Under the pieces are notes generated by a model. It ran no database searches, was not told where the DNA came from, and saw only the letters and a list, made by a program, of their open reading frames with translations. The position numbers and the translations under genes are program-made. 64,000 nt of DNA, from assembly GCF_021155775.2 (NCBI RefSeq), contig NC_060234.1, positions 3,100,001 to 3,164,000 of the forward strand. Direction: 5' to 3'. How positions within the stretch are numbered: position 1 is the first letter of the stretch; the number at the start of each line of letters is the position of its first letter. Of the stretch, positions 38,401-49,796 are shown one piece after another. This DNA comes from Neodiprion pinetum. Its lineage: Eukaryota; Arthropoda; Insecta; Hymenoptera; Diprionidae.

Positions 38401-39962
38401 CATTTCCGCCACGGCTCAAAGTCTTGCGGCTCCTCGCCCTCGAGGCTTCTGCAAAATTCTAACGGGTTATTTACCCCCCGGATAAAACGCGGGTTCGGCT
38501 GCCGCTACGCCAGCTAAGACCGTGGATGAATCGGAGACAAACTTCAAACTTCGCGGCCTTTTTCTTCTTCGCCTTGTTTTCATTCTTTTCTTATCCTTAG
38601 TCGTTGATCTTTTTTTTTTTTTTTTTTTCTTTTTCCAAGTTCTAAACCTCGATCTGCGTAGCCATTTTAAAAAGAAACAATTGGCAAAAAGGGGGAAAAA
38701 AAAAAAATTATAATACACGCGAACGTACATTTGGGTAGAAAAAAAATAGTACAAAGAAAAATTCTGGTACGTCAACGATTTTGATGACGGATATTTCTCA
38801 ATTGCGAAACAGTTGAGAATACGTTTTTCGCATTTTTCGAAAAATATAATCAGACACTGACTTCTCCTTCTTCGTACAACTACGTTGTAACGCGTGTTTA
38901 TCGCAGAGTCAAGAATAAAAATCGAAATCCTTCGATGATTTTCGAAAATTACAATCATTGATTTCTGTGAATTTAAGAATTGTCAAAATGCTGTAAAGAA
39001 TGTTATACGAAAAAGAAAAAAAAAAGAAAAAAAATCAATCCAATCACGGTATAACTTATCTCAAAATTATGATCGTAAGGCTTGAATTTTTTTTCGAAAA
39101 CGATCGTTGAATAAAAAAAAATATAAGAAAGAAAGAAACCGGAGGCTGTCGAGGCTCTTTTATTGCCGGTAAGGATGAAAAAAAAAAAAAAAAAAAAACA
39201 AATTGAACCCTCTTAAAATCGGTGACGTCAAGACCGGAGCAAGTTGGCATGGAATGCCCCATACACGTTGCTATAAAATCGTCGGTTTAGCGCCTGTGTC
39301 TAGGTCCGATTCCGGCAGCTGCCTGCCGGTTGCAGTTCAGTCAGCGAGGAAACGAGGCGACCGATAAAGTTATCGATAAATAACAGTGCAGCCAACTGCA
39401 GCTCTAAAATCTGGAATCCCTTGGTGCTTTGAACCGTAACGATTACGGCCCTCCCCCCCGTTCCCCCCTCCTCGGTGCCCCGCTCTCCTTGAAAAACAGG
39501 GAAATTCCCGGACGCTCTTCGCGCCCCTAAACGTTTCCAGGTTTCATCCAGGAAGCGCCTCAGCCTCCGACGTCTCTCCGGCTAGGCCTTCCAATAACCA
39601 TTCTACTTCGGAACTGTTGTTACCGCCGAAGCTTACCGCGCATTGTTCCCCCCCGTCTCCCCTCGTGCGGTGATCCAGTACCGTTGCCCGATTGAAAACC
39701 GGGAGGAAATGAGGGTTCTTGGTTGGACCATCTAATGAATTCGAATACCCTCTAATTTCTGACTTCCTGCAGGCGTTCCGGGAGTATCCCGCTTTTCGGT
39801 GGAAAAAAGAAACTGCGACGCACCTTCGATCGTGAATTTTCGATCATGGATTTTTGTCCAAATTTATACCGGTTACCGAGTGAAGGTTTTTTTTTTTTTT
39901 CAATAAATTTTTGGGAAGATTCTAGTCAATGATCCTTGTCTTACTAATCTACAATATTTTCG

Positions 39963-40375
39963 TAGATTTCTTCGTCGAGCTTCACAATCACAGCTTTTTC
40001 GTACCTAATCGTCATAATTTTATGTCCAAGCTTAATCATCACTTGATTAATGCAATTTCTTCTCAAACTTATTTATCGCTTTTTTATATCTAACTGTGCT
40101 ATTGTTTTTTTTTTTTTTTTAAAAAAGGCTTTTTCACTGCAGGTTGTTTGAGCTTAGTCATCGCTTGATTATACAAATTATTTTCAAGCTTACAGATCAA
40201 AGCTTTTTACGCCTGATCATCATGTAATCGTCTCCGTTTGTTTTTTCATCATGATATAATTATGAAAATTTCTATTCAGAACTTTATCATCACAGCCTTT
40301 TTCAGCTCAAGCATCCGATTATAGCATTTTTTAAAGCTCTCTCCTCAAAGCTTTTTCAATCCCAATTGTCACAAA
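39963..40375. repeat. Degenerate tandem array with AAGCTTAATCATCACTTGATTA-like units
   Basis: Blocks such as AAGCTTAATCATCACTTGAT (about 40030), GAGCTTAGTCATCGCTTGAT (about 40150) and CTCAAGCATCCGATTATAGC (about 40306) alternate with CACAGCTTTTTCGTACC-like blocks (39992, 40198, 40290, 40345). The spacing suggests a basic unit near 60 bases, with heavy decay and an inserted T run at 40106. Confidence 0.6.
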
Positions 40376-41650
40376 TTTCGGAAAAAGTGTGTACATACAT
40401 TCGATAAGTGGAAATCGCGTGTCAAACGAGTTGACAATCAGTGAAAAAAGAAAACTGTCCGATGATAAAATTTCACCGTGCTAATTCGACGTGAAAAAAA
40501 TAATCACACCCTCGCAAAAACGACACCTTGGGAAAAGGTAGAACAAAAGAGGAACCCGATTCAAACTTTCCGTTCATCCCGTCAAATTTTTCCCTCCTGT
40601 CTCTCCCTTTTGAACGAATAAACAGCGAAAGTAAGTTACTAGAGAAAAGGAACTGCGAAAAGGCTGCGAAAGTCGCGGAGAGAACTAACAGGGAGAATTA
40701 GGCATTAATTTTCTCGGTTAAGGATGAACAGCAAACGAACCGGGAATACTGGGAATACTGGGAATACCGGGAGGCCTTAACATGACGCGAAGATCAATAT
40801 GACAAGTTTTACGCTTGGCTAGCTCCGCATACACAGCTGGGCAGAGTTTGAAGAGAACGAGCCAGTGTCTCGTTACCCTCGCGATTACTTCGAGTCGACA
40901 GATTGCTTTCAACTGTACGTCCGCCATCGCTGCGGAGATAGCAACAACGCGTACAACGACGATTATTAATTAAAATAATTATACAACAACGAAAATTGTT
41001 GAATCGGCATTGAAGCTCCGCCACTTTGGCCTTTCCTTAAAGCTCGTGTTCAAAGTTACAAGGTACGTCTCTATTATCCTTTGAAAAACGGTATATAGAA
41101 GAAAAAAAAAAAAACCTTTGATTATTATTTACGGTTGAAATTTTGTTGCAAAAAATATAACGTATGTTTGATCTCATCGTTATTTCGGATGAAATTTCTG
41201 CTACCCTGTACTCAACAATATTATACAGCGAATTCGCGAAGGAAACCGCAACATTTGCGAAATCTCCGCACAGACACAAAATTCCGAAAGCAATTATTCG
41301 AGGTATGAGGGTGATTACAATTTGAGCGGATAAATGGACGGACGTATATACGTGGATATAACAGAATTTTGAGTATCGAACTGGGCAAGAATTTTCCATC
41401 ATACGTACCGCACGTAAATACGTGAGTGGTATCCGTGTAGGTACACACGTATATTTCAATCATCGATACCATCGTGGTAATCATGCGGTCAGTTGAGTCT
41501 GGGGTGTATTCGCGGGGTGCAGAATCGACCGCTAATTGGGTCGGCCTTTTCACATCGATATACGGGAGATGATACCTACAGGGTCGATATCAAAACGAGA
41601 AATTCGCTCGGAGAGGTAATATTACGGTTATTGCAATACCTGTTACCCAA

Positions 41651-41831
41651 ACTGAGAGAAATTTATATAGTTATAGGTAGAAAATGAAAACTAGTTTTCC
41701 AGCTGTTACCGAAAAGTCTAGTATCCGTTGCTATTCTTTCTCGTTACTACTTATCACTGGTACAATTTTTTCAAGGATACTTGTTTTACTGAATTTTTCT
41801 AATTCCTGTAGCAAATGAAATTTTTCTCAGT
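41651..41831 (+). repeat. Dispersed family 1, internally deleted copy (181 bp)
   Basis: Both ends are present (ACTGAGAGAAATTTATATAG at left, AAATGAAATTTTTCTCAGT at right), as are the subterminal blocks with CTAGTATCCGTTGCTATTC and ATACTTGTTTTACTGAATTT. About 220 bases of the middle seen in the other two copies are missing. This is typical of a deletion derivative of a mobile element. It lies 35 bp from a family 2 copy. Confidence 0.75.
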
Positions 41832-41865
41832 CCAGGTCCTGTGAACGTAAACGTTAATCTGAAAG

Positions 41866-42265
41866 ATACAAGTTGGAAAAACAGTTTTCTCGCCGTACTT
41901 TTCACCACCGTGAAAAGGAAAGAGTTTGTCCGACAAACTTCCGCGATAATCCTAAAAACGACCGAGTGAAAAATCTGACAAGTCAAAAAGTTTCGAACGA
42001 AGAAATCTATAATTTTTTTTCTTTTTTTTTTTTTTTTTTCTTCAAGTAAATATATAAACTAGGAAAAACACAATCGGTTGTTTGAAAAAAAGCAATAAGG
42101 AAGCAAAAGTATACGTGTATATATTTGTCAGTAATACGTACATTGGAAATCCATTTATTCCCGGCAGAACAGAAAGTTCGAATCAAACGGAACGTCGCAA
42201 TTTTTCATGCCCAACATTTGATTTGAAATTCTGCGAATTTTAAACGGGTAAAAATTCATATGTGT
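41866..42265 (+). repeat. Dispersed family 2 copy next to a family 1 copy
   Basis: Matches 8031..8405 in order: AGTTGGAAAAACAGTTTTCT, CACCACCGTGAAAAGG, a T run, TATAAACTAGGAAAAACACA, CCATTTATTCCCGGCAGAAC and TTTTTCATGCCCAACATTTG. It also carries GTCCGACAAACTTCCGCGAT, found at 6238. Divergence suggests old insertions. Confidence 0.65.
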
Positions 42266-43499
42266 TCGATTTTTTTCCCGCGATCACACATCGTACATTT
42301 TCAAGGGATCAAAGTCAGGCTTATCGTCGAATTGTTGGCATTAAAAAAGGTGAAAAAAAAAGATATAAAGAAAAGTTGACAAAGGAAGTGAAAAAAAACT
42401 ATGAAAAAAATGAGCTGAACAAAGTTCGTTATTGTTTTTCCGAGGCTTTGAAAATACTTCAAAGGCGAATTTCATCGAAATAGAGTTATATGTGCGGCAC
42501 ACAAATGTATCAACTATACGTTACAGCGTAATACGTATCGTTTTATTGCTTTGTATTTCCGACAGCCTCTTTCATATCCTCTACGTCTCTGCGTCTGTGT
42601 GCATGTGTGAATAATTTATTCTAATTGACGTTGAAAGCGCTCACCTTCAGACATTTTTCATCTGTTTTCTCCGGCGCGTATATATCGTGAAACATTTCTC
42701 ATGCCAAGCGAATTTTCAATACTTTTATGCACCCTCACACGCAAAGGCGATACCAAATGAACTTATTACTTTATTGGCACTATAAGATTGAAATGGATAT
42801 ATTGCGCATATTTTGATTGAAATATTGAAACATTTTGCATTAAGAGAAAAAAAAAAAAAAAAAAATTAAATGCAGTAGGAATAAGATAGATAACTTTTCT
42901 TCGTCTCTTCTTATTCAAAGAGATACAATTTTGTGGGGAAAAAATCTGATTTGGAAATATTTCGTCTTTCTAATCGTTAGAAATTAATCATACCGAATCT
43001 ATGTTTTTAGTGTGAAACGAGATTACGAAACGATGAATATATAAGTACGATAAAATGAAATTCTGTACAAAGAAGTGAAAAAATAAAATATTTCCAACAA
43101 ATTCGTTGCTTCAGTTTGCCATTTCTGATCTGTTATTTATTCACCCTGAAAGATTTTATCAAATGTTCATATAGAAGTTGACCGGTATAATTTGAGTAAA
43201 ATAAGTTCAGCCTGAGAGAAAGTTTTATTCGGTTTGTCACTTGGGTGTAAGGATAGAAATTACAGGAGAAGACTTTCGGAAGGAGAAAGCTACCTACTGC
43301 CCTGCTTAGCTAGGTAAGCACGATGTTAAGCAGGCTTAGAGTTTCAATTCGATTCAAACTTCGTAGGAGAAATTTCGCGTACGAAGAGTTTAATGGGATG
43401 CTTGCAGCCGGTGGTGGGAAGGAATTTCCATCTTCCCGATTTCTCCTCCGAGTTGCATATTCTTGAACATCCAATGGCACCAGATACCTCAAATTTACA

Positions 43500-44480
43500 A
43501 GTCTACGATTTTCAAAGTCACCGTTCTACTCTACGACTTCGCAAGACCTGAAGTGAATTTATTTAATTCGTAAGTGAATTCGAATGCAATCCCATGACTT
43601 TGAATAATTTCATTGCGACGATCAAAATCGTCTCTGAAAAATTGAAACGAATTTATTTTTGAACGAGTTTGACCAGGGAATTTTTTGTTAGTTGAAACGC
43701 GAGGGGTGGGATTGAAATTCCAACTTAGAAAAGTTCCGAATTTTTAGGTGGCGGAACTTAAAGTCAAGAAATCAAACACTGACGAAACATCAAAGTTTCG
43801 AATGGTTCGATAATCGACGCTCAAAGTTACGAAAGTGCAAAAATAAGGAAATTCAAAAATCTGAAACATCGAAAATCCGAATGATCCAAGATTTTCAGTT
43901 ACGTGAATTTCTGGTTTGATTAAATTTGACCACTTCGATATTTCGTTCTTTGGATTTTCGATATATTTACGTTAGAAATTCTGGCCGCACTGATTTTCGG
44001 TTACTTCGATTTTTTACATTCTCTCGTCGATTAAACTACTCCGTGTGAGTATATTTTATTTTTTGGAATTCTACTCCATCGTAACTTGAATTTTCGGAAT
44101 CTTGAATTTCGCAAAGTTGAGCCGTCGGGTTTCCGACGATTCGAAATTTTCTTGTTTCTTCAAATTTTGATTCCTCGACTCAAAGTTTCGCCAGCAAATA
44201 ATTTGGAATTATTTAATTTCCGACTTATCAAATTCCGAACCCAAGCCGCGCCCCGAAACGTGACTTGAAGAAAACAACCCCCGAAATTAACTCGCGTGAA
44301 AATCAGGCGATTTCAAATAACTTAAAGTGATTCCACGGTGTTTGAATTTCGGTGAATACTTGATGCGGTTCGAGATTACTTAAAGCCATTCAAACTGATC
44401 GCATACTCCAATTGAATTCGAATAACCGGAGGTGAATCGAATTGAATACCGTTGACCCCGAGATACTTGAAACGAATCGA
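43500..44480. repeat. Quasi-repetitive AT-rich stretch (TTCGAATTT/ACTTGAATT words)
   Basis: About 1 kb in which short words (GTGAATTCGAAT, CTTGAATTTTCGGAAT, TCGAATTGAATACC) recur at irregular spacing without a clean unit. Similar texture occurs at 36200-36600 and 52780-53040. It may be decayed tandem DNA; no gene is visible. Confidence 0.3.
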
Positions 44481-46623
44481 AAAGCCGTCCATTCACGGCA
44501 CGAGAGAGTATACAACCGACTTGAGGGCAGGGTTGCCCCTGGGAGAGTTCCGGGCTTCCATCGCACCGATTAAGCCTTGTACGTGTAACTGAATTCTCCT
44601 TAACGAGGCTAAAAGATTTTCATCCGCTGACATAAATTTCCCCCTTCAAATTCTTATAATGAAATTAGCTACGCCCACCTAAGCGAGGAACAGGCCAAAA
44701 GATTTCCCTTTCCGACTACAATGCGATACAGAAACTTTGAAAGGCTCCGGCTCGCCTTTCAACTACGATGATACCGGTACAAAAGTGTAATCCAGAATCG
44801 GTAATCAGGCCTTAACATTTCTATTCGACCGTCCGCTGGTTCTGCGATCCAGCAAAAATAACGTTCGAACAAAAAGCTAAATAAAAACAGTAAAAAGATA
44901 ACAACGGATTCGCGTTAGAGGAACTTGATTTTTTCTTCCTATCTTGATAAATTTCAGCAGGTTTTCTCTCGGAGTTGATTATCTAGAAACTTTCCGAGCT
45001 TGAATGTTTATCGAGCCTATTAGTCGATCAAAGAACCGAGTAATTGTGCAAATTTGTTTATTTATCCTCGACCAAGACATCGACCAATATTTAGCTCAGT
45101 TTGTTTTTCTCTCTCTTATCAGCCATCGCGGAAATCTTATCATCAAAAATCTCGATATCACGTAAATTCGCTGGATACATTCGACGGATTATACATTAAT
45201 ACGTTCAAATGAATATAATTTTCTGTTGAATTCCAAACATTTTTGTGTCATCTGTGCGAATTTTTATTCGATATGGTCTCGAAAAGGTGGATAAAATAAA
45301 TTGCGTTTCAATATTTCTATCCATTGCTTCAATCATCTTTTTTTCAAACTTCACGGTTAATAATCCTCAAAAATATATTCCGTAAAATATCATTGTTATT
45401 ATTATTCGGTTTAATTTACAGCAACAATTGTCCGACAATCAAAATATTTCCCACTCTTGATCTTTTTCTTAATCACAAATTATTACGAAGCAAATTAATA
45501 ATCCGTTTCACGTTGCTTTTTATTTATGAAAAATAATTTCGGCACACTCGTGCAAAGAAATAACGGACACGAAGAGACAGACGCGCCTTGTTATTTCCAG
45601 AAATAAAACGTAAAGCCTGCCGCGTTACCATCCGCTTTCTCGGACTCCCGCGACGCGGCGTTGCGTCAGTAGTTACCGAGTTTAAAATTAGATTTAGAAA
45701 ATTTCATTCCGAGCTTCGCATCAGTTTCGAAGGTGCAAGCCGCAGCAACGAAAGTTAAGCCTACGAGACTTTGTGCGGCGAGCGGTTGAGACGGTTTTAA
45801 AAGAAAGATAAAAAAAAAAAAAAAAGTTTGTCATCGGTGAGTGTCGATTGAATTTACGCCACCTAAAGGAATTTTATAAAAAAAAAAAAAAAAATTAGTG
45901 TATAATTCATCGAGTGAAACGAACGATATAAAACATGTGAAAAGTGAGGGAAAAAATGTGATAACATCTAATCGATGCTTTTCTTCTTCGTGTATTAAAA
46001 ATATCATCGCCATTTTTATCGATACTCAGATAAATACGTTCGAATAATCGAAACTCCCGACTGGGATAAAAATGAGGAAAAATTTTCTCACAACAAAGTA
46101 ATGTTCGCGATTTGCGATACTTTTTTTTCCCGTCTTTTCAAGTTCCCTCGTAGTTCTTAATTACCTCTAAAGAAGCGTACAATGTGACAAAAAAATTTGA
46201 GCAAAACGTCTGCGACATACGGACGTAAACGTGAAATCGGTTATTGAAATTACCGCAGAGATATTCGCGAGAATGCGAGAGATGATAAAATAATTTCTCG
46301 TAGAAACAAGTCGGCCGCCCCGCCCAGCGGTTAAAAAGAATATCGTCGTTGAAATTCCGTCGTCGTGCCTCTTCGTATTCTATATTTGTGTTGGAACTGC
46401 GTGTAACGGCTATACCGCGGTACGTTAACCCTTCTTTGCGTGCGTCTAATAATACGCATGTACAACCAGAGTGTAAGGACGCGTCTCAAGTGTATAATCG
46501 CGATGATTTTCACGGTTTGTGAATTTTTTTGATTTTTTTTTTTTTTTTTTTTTCTCGATATTATCGATGTGAAAAACAAAACTATGGGGTAAAACGAGAC
46601 GATTTCGACCGACGTGGAAGAGT

Positions 46624-46798
46624 ATTTTTTTACAGGGAAAAAGTGCGCGGTGATTTGATAGAAATCATGTGAACCTCGTCGAGTTAAGGAGAACGAAACA
46701 AAGAGCCAAAGAGGGAAGGAAGAAGAAAATTTTCAAATTTTCGAGGGAGATACAGCCTATTACCGTTGCGCTGGATTTTCAGCGAGATCCAAGCGCAA
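46624..46798 (+). promoter_or_regulatory. Possible 5' UTR of neuroligin B with splice acceptor and start-stop uORF
   Basis: TATTTTTTTACAG ending at 46635 is a good candidate 3' splice site, so the coding exon may begin at 46636 with an upstream non-coding exon elsewhere. A weaker alternative acceptor (GATTTTCAG) ends at 46782. Between them, ATGTGA at 46667..46672 is a start codon followed at once by a stop, the smallest possible upstream ORF. No other ATG occurs before 46799. Transcript ends are not visible in the sequence. Confidence 0.35.
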
Positions 46799-47036
46799 AT
46801 GTCCAAAATGCTGAGGCTCGAATTGGTCGGTCTTGTCCTTCTGGCATGCACCCAAATACTAACCGAGCACCGAGACAGTTACGACTATGGGAATCAATAC
46901 GGACACCAGAGACAATACGATTATCAGGAGGAGAAATTCACGCGGGAAGTTAGCGTTTCGCGTCAAGGAAGGCTGCGCGGTATCGTCGTGCATTTCAGGA
47001 GGCATCCGAACCTTCAGCCCGTCGACGTTTTTCTCG
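46799..47036 (+). CDS. Nlg: Neuroligin paralog B, coding exon 1 (partial gene)
   Basis: Encodes 79 residues plus the first base of Gly80. Residues 1-23 form a signal peptide with a hydrophobic core (LVGLVLLACTQIL). Residues 27-50 are rich in Tyr, Gln and Asp/Glu and look flexible. Residues 51-67 (VSVSRQGRLRGIVVHF) match the opening strands of the esterase fold, like the YGELSGVIV segment of paralog A. The exon ends PVDVFL-G at CTCG|GTGAGT, phase 1, and joins exon 2 to give the family motif VFLGVPYA. The ATG at 46799 is the first in-frame ATG after an in-frame TAA at 46685; a second in-frame ATG at 46808 (Met4) has a better AAA context and would also leave a good signal peptide. On its own the exon is weakly diagnostic; with exon 2 it is convincing. 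Confidence 0.85.
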
Positions 47037-48589
47037 GTGAGTCGTCATCTGGATATTTCTTTCACGACGATTGTTTCAGGATTTTTATTTTAAAAATAAC
47101 GACAATTCACTCGGTATAGTATTTTTTTAGGGATCGGTAAAGTCAGAGCTTGACGCGAAATAAGCCTGTTCTCTGTTTCTTTCATTCGTCGAAAAGTGAT
47201 AAATTTTATGAAGAAATAAGGAACGACGATACAGCGGAGGACCATTTTCCTCGTTTGTTGAATTGCAAATGTTGCAGAAGGAGAAAAAAAGAAATAGAAA
47301 CAAATATTTTGAAATTCATAGATACGTTGACGCGGTTTTTTGATAGTATGGATATTTCACATTAAACTATTTTCTAGCTCTTAAAATTTTTCTCTCATCG
47401 TCACAAGAAAACGTCCAAATTTCACACGACACTGATTTTCACAAGGTTGAAAACTTTGACGAGGTACAATCGAGTTCTCAAACGTTTAACGCACGGAATA
47501 GAACGCGAATATAATTTTTACGCCAACTCGTTTCCCAGATTTTACAGTACCGCAATTTTCATCAATTTTCAGAGTACGAAATTGAATAAAAAAAACTTTT
47601 TCCGATGTACTGAAAAATTTTCAATTCGATAGCAAACTGATTTACTACAACTGTTATTTTTCATATCATCGTAGTTGTTTTCTTTATTTTTATATGTGTT
47701 ACTTGATCAAAGAATGTTTATTCAACGATAAGAAATTTAAACAATTCTCAGTACACTGTAAATATCAGCATTCAATCGCAGGTAAAAATTTCGCAAGCTT
47801 ACACGAAGCGTTGAAAAATATCACTTAAAAATCATTCTCCGGAATGCTTAAAAGGTATTTAAAATAGTGACGAACCGTATAACGTGCCTTGATTGAAAAT
47901 GCGATACCAGAGGAATGAATTTCGTACCATCGTATCATTCGATCCGTCTCGCGAAGCTTTTCGAGCAAAAAGCGAAGGAATTCATAGGCGTTCGGTGCAG
48001 CTGGATGCAGTTCAGGTCGGAAGTAAGCGTGCGGAATGAAATAAAATAGCAGCGTGCAGGAGTAGAAGAAATAAATAATTTCCGGTCAAATTTATAGAGG
48101 ATCCAGAAGCCTCACGTGCGATCGTACATCTAAAATTTACCGGCTTCAAGGTTTTCGCTGATATATTTATCGCCCGCCCCCCGCGATCCGAGCCGTGCAG
48201 CCCTGCAGAGGCACATGCTTCGGATATGAAAGGCTCAAATCGAGCGTTAAAAATTCACCATTATCATTCAGAAAGCTTATGAATCGAATGGCCTGTCGAT
48301 ACCTACAGATTCCGAAGAATTCACTCCCGAACACAGAGTTTTAAAATTCGATGCAACCGCAAAAAATCCCTGATAAATTTATCGAAATAATTTCCACGCG
48401 TATTTAACTCTCACGATTAGAGAAATCTGTGATTGAAGATTTAGAAAAAAAACGTAAAAAAAAAAAACTTACCGGAGTTTAGAATTAAATAATTGCAAGT
48501 GTCAAAGAGCGATGAAGAATTTTTCAAATAAAAAAAACCTGGGACAATTTCAGTCGCAAAAATAAATAAACAATAATATACAATTCGAA

Positions 48590-48660
48590 TTTCGAACTGC
48601 AAATTCAGATTCGTGATTGATGATATAAAAACTCTCAGGAAAAAACCACATTACACGAAA
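48590..48660 (+). repeat. Dispersed family 3 short fragment (gene B intron 1)
   Basis: Contains CAAATTCAGATTCGTGATTG followed by GATATAAAAACTCTCAGG. It parallels the segment around 49215-49260 and, inverted, the segment near 15660-15700. Only about 45 bases are clearly shared. Confidence 0.35.
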
Positions 48661-49124
48661 ATATGACGATCATTTTTATTTCGAACCATTATAATGGATC
48701 GACTATTACAAATTTTCGAAGTCTGAACATGAATTTCTTATCGGTTACCCAAAAAACGTCCGTCTACTAATTTCTACCAAAATTCAAATATTTTTCGATT
48801 TTTTTTCCCCACTATATTAGTATCAGTATTTATTTATCAATGTCCATAGCGATGTTGGACGACTGATTGGAATAATCTATTTCAAACGAGTGAAATAATT
48901 GCAAGAATTAGAAATCCAAAAATACCACTCTATAGAATAACATACAATTTAAAAATCACCAAAATGATCACAGTAAGAGATTGAGGGAAATAATAAACAT
49001 AAATACAGAGAAGCAAAGGAAAACAAAGCAAAGAATAGAGATTTAGGTCAGGTTGCATAAAATGAAACAAAATAAAAATTGAAAAAATAACTACACGACT
49101 AAAATTCAAATTAAAGCAATAAAT

Positions 49125-49290
49125 ACTGTGTCTGCCATTTTGGATTTCGCAAGTCTGACCTCACCATCGGATCCATGACAGCAAAATTTCGAGTCCCAAA
49201 TTCAAATCTTGCAAATCTGAGCTTAGATTCGTGATTAGGGATTCAAAAAACCTAACGGTACCAATTTTCATTTCAAATCCATTCAACCGT
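49125..49290 (+). repeat. Dispersed family 3 fragment (gene B intron 1)
   Basis: TCTGCCATTTTGGATTTCGC, then TTAGATTCGTGATTAGGGAT, then CAAAAAACCTAACGG. It matches the complement of 15650..15720 and the fragment at 48590. It lies about 500 bases upstream of exon 2 of gene B. Confidence 0.45.
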
Positions 49291-49796
49291 TCTCAATGTA
49301 TCATCATTCTTATTTTATTTTTTAGAATTGTGTTATTCAAACGATCGAAAAAGTATCGAACCGATTGAAGCCAAAATTTAGTAAATTCCAAGTTCGTAAA
49401 ACCCGTCGATCGGGACCAAAAATCATTAAAATCCGGTAACTCATTCTCGAGATTTCGTCGGACAAAAAAATTGATCGCAAATGATTGAAGTTGATTCTCT
49501 AAGCGTCAAAACCTGGAGACATGTTGAAAAATCGACTTTTCACTTTCGGGGTAATTATCTAGAATCACTTCCTTCTTTCTTCTCCGAAAACAGAGAAACG
49601 AAAATTTAAAAAACGTGAAACGAGGTTCGATCGTCGTGGCGGAATTTAACGATCGAACGATTCATCGCCCTGTTAGAATTCGATTCTCCGTTTTCCTTTG
49701 CCTCCGCGTCGGCTGTCCTTTGCTTTATTCTTCGATCCGTCTGTTTTTTGATTTATTTTTTTTCAAATTTCCGATTTCATCCCTCAATCTTTCCAG

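Larger units (their letters stand above)
29101..46798. other. Intergenic region between the divergent neuroligin starts
   Basis: Both promoters and any non-coding first exons should lie in this 17.7 kb, but I cannot place either one. Near gene A, 29130-29400 and 31120-31470 are locally GC- and CpG-rich. 29781-29834 is a CTT tract and 30648-30677 a TTTC tract. The middle (about 31.9-39.9 kb) is AT-rich with TG/TA microsatellites near 32330-32590, a hairpin element (35293), and C-rich patches near 39450-39490. The right part holds a tandem array (39963), two dispersed elements (41651, 41866) and a decayed quasi-repetitive stretch (43500-44480). No open frame here resembles a known protein. Confidence 0.6.
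47037..49796 (+). other. Intron 1 of neuroligin B (2760 bp)
   Basis: Bounded by G|GTGAGTCG at 47037 and TTTCCAG|GC at 49796, phase 1. It interrupts the codon of the Gly in VFLG-VPYA. Paralog A reads straight through the same point. The intron is very AT-rich and carries two fragments of a dispersed repeat (near 48590 and 49125). No coding exon is visible inside it. Confidence 0.85.
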
